From KLAP211 sp964650085 (GTDB taxonomy: Bacteria > Patescibacteriota > Dojkabacteria > J137), in assembly GCA_964650085.1 (NCBI GenBank), contig CAZYSE010000045.1, positions 1 through 8,961 on the forward strand: a stretch of 8,961 nucleotides of DNA. The letters run 5' to 3'. The notes under the pieces were generated by a model. That model saw nothing but the letters and a program-made list of their open reading frames with translations, did no database searches and had not been told where the DNA came from. Position numbers and translations under genes: made by a program. The number at the start of each line of letters is the position of its first letter. Within the stretch, counting starts at the first letter, position 1. Below, piece after piece: positions 7,835 to 8,961 of the stretch.

Positions 7835-7861
7835 AAAAAGAAAAAGAAGTACTAAGTACTT
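7834..7861 (-). terminator. Terminator of the 62-codon membrane protein gene
   Basis: On the - strand, seven bases after the TAG, AAGTACT-T-AGTACTT forms an AT-rich hairpin (7847-7861; really a 5-bp stem with a 5-base loop). A T-rich run with one C (7834-7846) follows. The layout is that of an intrinsic terminator, although the stem is weak. Confidence 0.55.
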
Positions 7862-7867
7862 GAGCTT

Positions 7868-8056
7868 CTACTCCTCGCGGCGGAACAAACCTTTGATGAA
7901 ATTCGACGCTGCGCCGAATAGACTCCAAATGGCGACGACCGCCATGAAGAGCCATGCAAGGATGACCAGTGGAATGTCGCTTATGCTTTGCGGAATGAGT
8001 AAACTTCTGCCACATCCCTTTAGGCAACCATCTCCAATTTCGTCTAGATCAGGCAT
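7868..8056 (-). CDS. Small single-pass membrane protein, 62 residues, atypical composition
   Basis: It begins at CAT 8054-8056 (ATG on the - strand) with a textbook AGGAG six bases upstream and ends in TAG at 7868. The acidic N-terminus includes a C-x3-C pair (Cys11, Cys15). Residues about 29-50 are a hydrophobic helix, and the tail N-F-I-K-G-L-F-R-R-E-E is amphipathic and basic at first, suggesting N-out/C-in topology. GC is about 50% (95 of 189 by my count) against clearly AT-rich neighbours, with many GCC, GCG and CGC codons. The inverted repeats at 7813-7834 and 8131-8154 enclose it, with a promoter upstream and a terminator downstream. I do not recognise it. Its overlaps with the longer - strand frame (7794-8027) and the + strand frame (7860-8060) were resolved by the SD, the terminator and the membrane helix. 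Confidence 0.8.
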   Translation of the reverse strand: MPDLDEIGDGCLKGCGRSLLIPQSISDIPLVILAWLFMAVVAIWSLFGAASNFIKGLFRREE

Positions 8057-8062
8057 TTGAAT

Positions 8063-8067
8063 CTCCT
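8063..8067 (-). promoter_or_regulatory. Strong ribosome binding site of the 62-codon gene
   Basis: CTCCT on the + strand is AGGAG on the - strand, within AAAAGGAGA, six bases before the ATG. It fixes the start of this gene and is the only good SD in the window. Confidence 0.85.
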
Positions 8068-8083
8068 TTTCGCTTCTTCCGGA

Positions 8084-8128
8084 TGAAGACAGCTTCTACC
8101 CTACTTTATAGAGAAAAAGCTGCCTTCA
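8084..8128 (-). repeat. Interrupted dyad centred on the promoter of the 62-codon gene
   Basis: The arms TGAAGACAGCTT (8084-8095) and AAGCTGCCTTCA (8117-8128) are complementary at 11 of 12 positions; the odd one is a G-U pair in RNA read on the - strand. The 21-base centre holds the -10 box. It is either an operator for a dimeric regulator or, in a longer transcript, a stem. Confidence 0.65.
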
Positions 8129-8134
8129 CCTCAA
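8105..8134 (-). promoter_or_regulatory. Promoter of the 62-codon membrane protein gene
   Basis: On the - strand, TTGAGG (8129-8134, 4 of 6) and TATAAA (8105-8110, 5 of 6) are 18 bp apart. The leader would be about 40 nt, ending in the strong SD. A 5-bp hairpin (8075-8079 with 8085-8089) lies inside the leader. Confidence 0.55.
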
Positions 8135-8154
8135 TTTCTAGATTTTTAAAGATC
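8131..8154 (-). repeat. Right inverted repeat of the small cassette
   Basis: On the - strand reads GATCTTTA-AAATCTAGAAA-TTGA inward, the partner of 7813-7834. Its inner end overlaps the -35 box, so the repeat also supplies promoter sequence. 8141-8154 is itself an imperfect palindrome (GATTTTTAAAGATC). Confidence 0.5.
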
Positions 8155-8170
8155 GCTTAGAATGCTAAGC
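8155..8170. repeat. Short perfect hairpin beside the right inverted repeat
   Basis: GCTTAG (8155-8160), loop AATG, CTAAGC (8165-8170): a 6-bp stem. No T-tract follows it on either strand, so it is probably not an intrinsic terminator. It directly abuts the right repeat. Confidence 0.45.
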
Positions 8171-8236
8171 ACAACAGCTAATTAAGCATGTAATTATCTA
8201 CAAACTAGGGCTTTCGCGCATAAATTGTATATACTT

Positions 8237-8242
8237 ATTATA
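8237..8242 (-). promoter_or_regulatory. Possible second -10 box upstream of the small gene
   Basis: ATTATA on the + strand is a perfect TATAAT on the - strand, but the hexamer at the right distance (TGGAAA) is a poor -35 box. A transcript from here would have a leader of about 170 nt crossing 8057-8230, which holds the stems listed here and otherwise no gene. It may instead be chance in AT-rich DNA. Confidence 0.3.
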
Positions 8243-8283
8243 TCATTACTGTCGCCAATTTTCCATGACAGAGAGCATCTAAA

Positions 8284-8961
8284 CTACTCGAAATCGATCA
8301 AATTATGTCTTTCGGGACCGTTTGTTATGCTTACTACAGGATAACCTGTATTTAATTGTAGAAAAGCTAAAAATTTCTGAGCATTTTCTGGAAGCTCCTC
8401 TAAGGTTTTCGCTTTTGCAGCCGCTTCTCCATCCCACCCAGGTACTTCGATATAGTTTGGGGTAAGTCCTTCTTGATACTTTGTTCCGGGTTGATAATGA
8501 ACAACATTTCCTTTTGAATCGGTGTAATGTGTGCAAATTTTGATAGGTACATCTTCTTTTGCAATATCTAGATGCGTTCCTGCTAAAACCTCTACTCCAC
8601 CCATTCTAAAGTTGTATCTTAGTAATTCTAAATCCAACCAACACATGTCACGAAATCTACCAGTTGTCGTTCCTTTTTCATTTGCGATTTTTCTAATCCA
8701 ATCAGCATGTTTTTGTTCAGAAGTTAATTTTTCGAATTCCTCCGGTGTATATTCACTACGTTCCAACATAGAATCGGTAATCATTCTTGCAGCTCCCACA
8801 CTAGAACAGTAAGTCAATTTTAAAACTCCGATTCTTGTATTTATATCTTCTGGTTTATAAAATTGTGTTCCTTCCGTAAGCCCATAAGCAGTTGTGTTTG
8901 TAGAGGTTACATCCGGTTTTCTTCCAACGTGAGCGTCCAATCCGACAGCTTGAGAACCTTC
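8284..8961 (-). CDS. purA: Adenylosuccinate synthetase, C-terminal half (cut by window edge)
   Basis: The frame runs from the window edge to TAG at 8284-8286, 225 residues; the TTG at 8940 is internal and about 200 N-terminal residues with the catalytic Asp and His are missing. PurA joins IMP and aspartate with a nucleotide triphosphate to make adenylosuccinate, the first step to AMP. Recognised landmarks: E-G-S-Q (family E-G-A-Q, IMP site), V-T-S-T-N-T-T, the aspartate loop G-T-T-T-G-R-F-R followed by W-L-D, P-I-K-I-C, P-G-W, L-P-E-N-A, and N-G-P-E-R near the end (family T-G-P-D-R). Differences: the usual T-K-L-D of the base-binding site is T-H-L-D, and the usual T-T-R-V-G-x-G-P-F-P-T-E is largely replaced around C-S-S-V-G. 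No clear terminator follows; a 5-bp inverted repeat at 8249-8271 lacks a T-tract. Confidence 0.92.
   Translation of the reverse strand, partial: EGSQAVGLDAHVGRKPDVTSTNTTAYGLTEGTQFYKPEDINTRIGVLKLTYCSSVGAARMITDSMLERSEYTPEEFEKLTSEQKHADWIRKIANEKGTTTGRFRDMCWLDLELLRYNFRMGGVEVLAGTHLDIAKEDVPIKICTHYTDSKGNVVHYQPGTKYQEGLTPNYIEVPGWDGEAAAKAKTLEELPENAQKFLAFLQLNTGYPVVSITNGPERHNLIDFE

Noticed and set aside
7794..8060. 77-codon - strand frame (7794-8027) and 66-codon + strand frame (7860-8060)
   Set aside because: They overlap the 62-codon gene, which alone has an SD, a membrane helix and a matching promoter and terminator.
8249..8271. CTGTC/GACAG inverted repeat as purA terminator
   Set aside because: A 5-bp stem with a 13-base loop and no T-tract.
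8531..8812. 93-codon + strand frame
   Set aside because: Antisense to purA, whose identity is clear.
8284..8961. Phage PurZ (2-aminoadenylosuccinate synthetase) instead of PurA
   Set aside because: The diagnostic catalytic residue is in the missing N-terminal half, and nothing nearby is phage-like; ordinary PurA is the simpler call.
1..8961. tRNA, rRNA, CRISPR array or transposase
   Set aside because: I looked for these in the gaps and on both strands and saw none.

Overview
The window is AT-rich, gene-dense bacterial DNA. Most start codons lack a Shine-Dalgarno (SD) sequence, coding genes overlap or abut, and it carries a giant surface fibre protein followed by a membrane protein with a LytR_C-like tail. 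Together these point to a Patescibacteria (CPR) genome. This is inferred from style and protein families; no rRNA or other phylogenetic marker is present. TGA is read as a stop, so the Gly-recoding lineages (code 25) are unlikely.

Left part (1-5498, + strand). More than half the window is one gene, cut at its 5' end, for a secreted beta-rich fibre protein of at least 1602 residues. It has three consecutive beta-propellers, each with seven recognisable LVIVD-type blades (21 in total). Each is closed by a related stalk-like linker. After them come a tail-fibre-like domain resembling the phage peptidase G2 / intramolecular chaperone fold and an H-type-lectin-like end domain. Its stop overlaps the start of a 230-residue single-pass membrane protein (ATGA). 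The pair looks like one translationally coupled cell-surface unit.

Middle (5551-7777, + strand). A DHH-type phosphoesterase-like gene stands alone. After a consensus -10 box comes a two-gene operon of unknown cytoplasmic proteins (TAATG overlap) that ends in tandem stops and a perfect 9-bp hairpin.

Right part (7783-8961, mostly - strand). A 62-codon membrane protein gene, about 50% GC, has the only strong SD in the window. It lies between near-identical inverted repeats (7813-7834 and 8131-8154), faces the operon across back-to-back terminators, and has its own promoter whose -10 box sits in the middle of a 12-bp dyad. Compact spacing, inverted ends and deviant composition suggest a small cassette of foreign origin; no transposase or target duplication is visible. 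The window ends inside purA (adenylosuccinate synthetase, C-terminal half), a divergent version.

The strongest candidates for something undescribed are the 21-blade fibre with its coupled membrane partner, and the inverted-repeat-flanked small membrane protein cassette with its promoter dyad.
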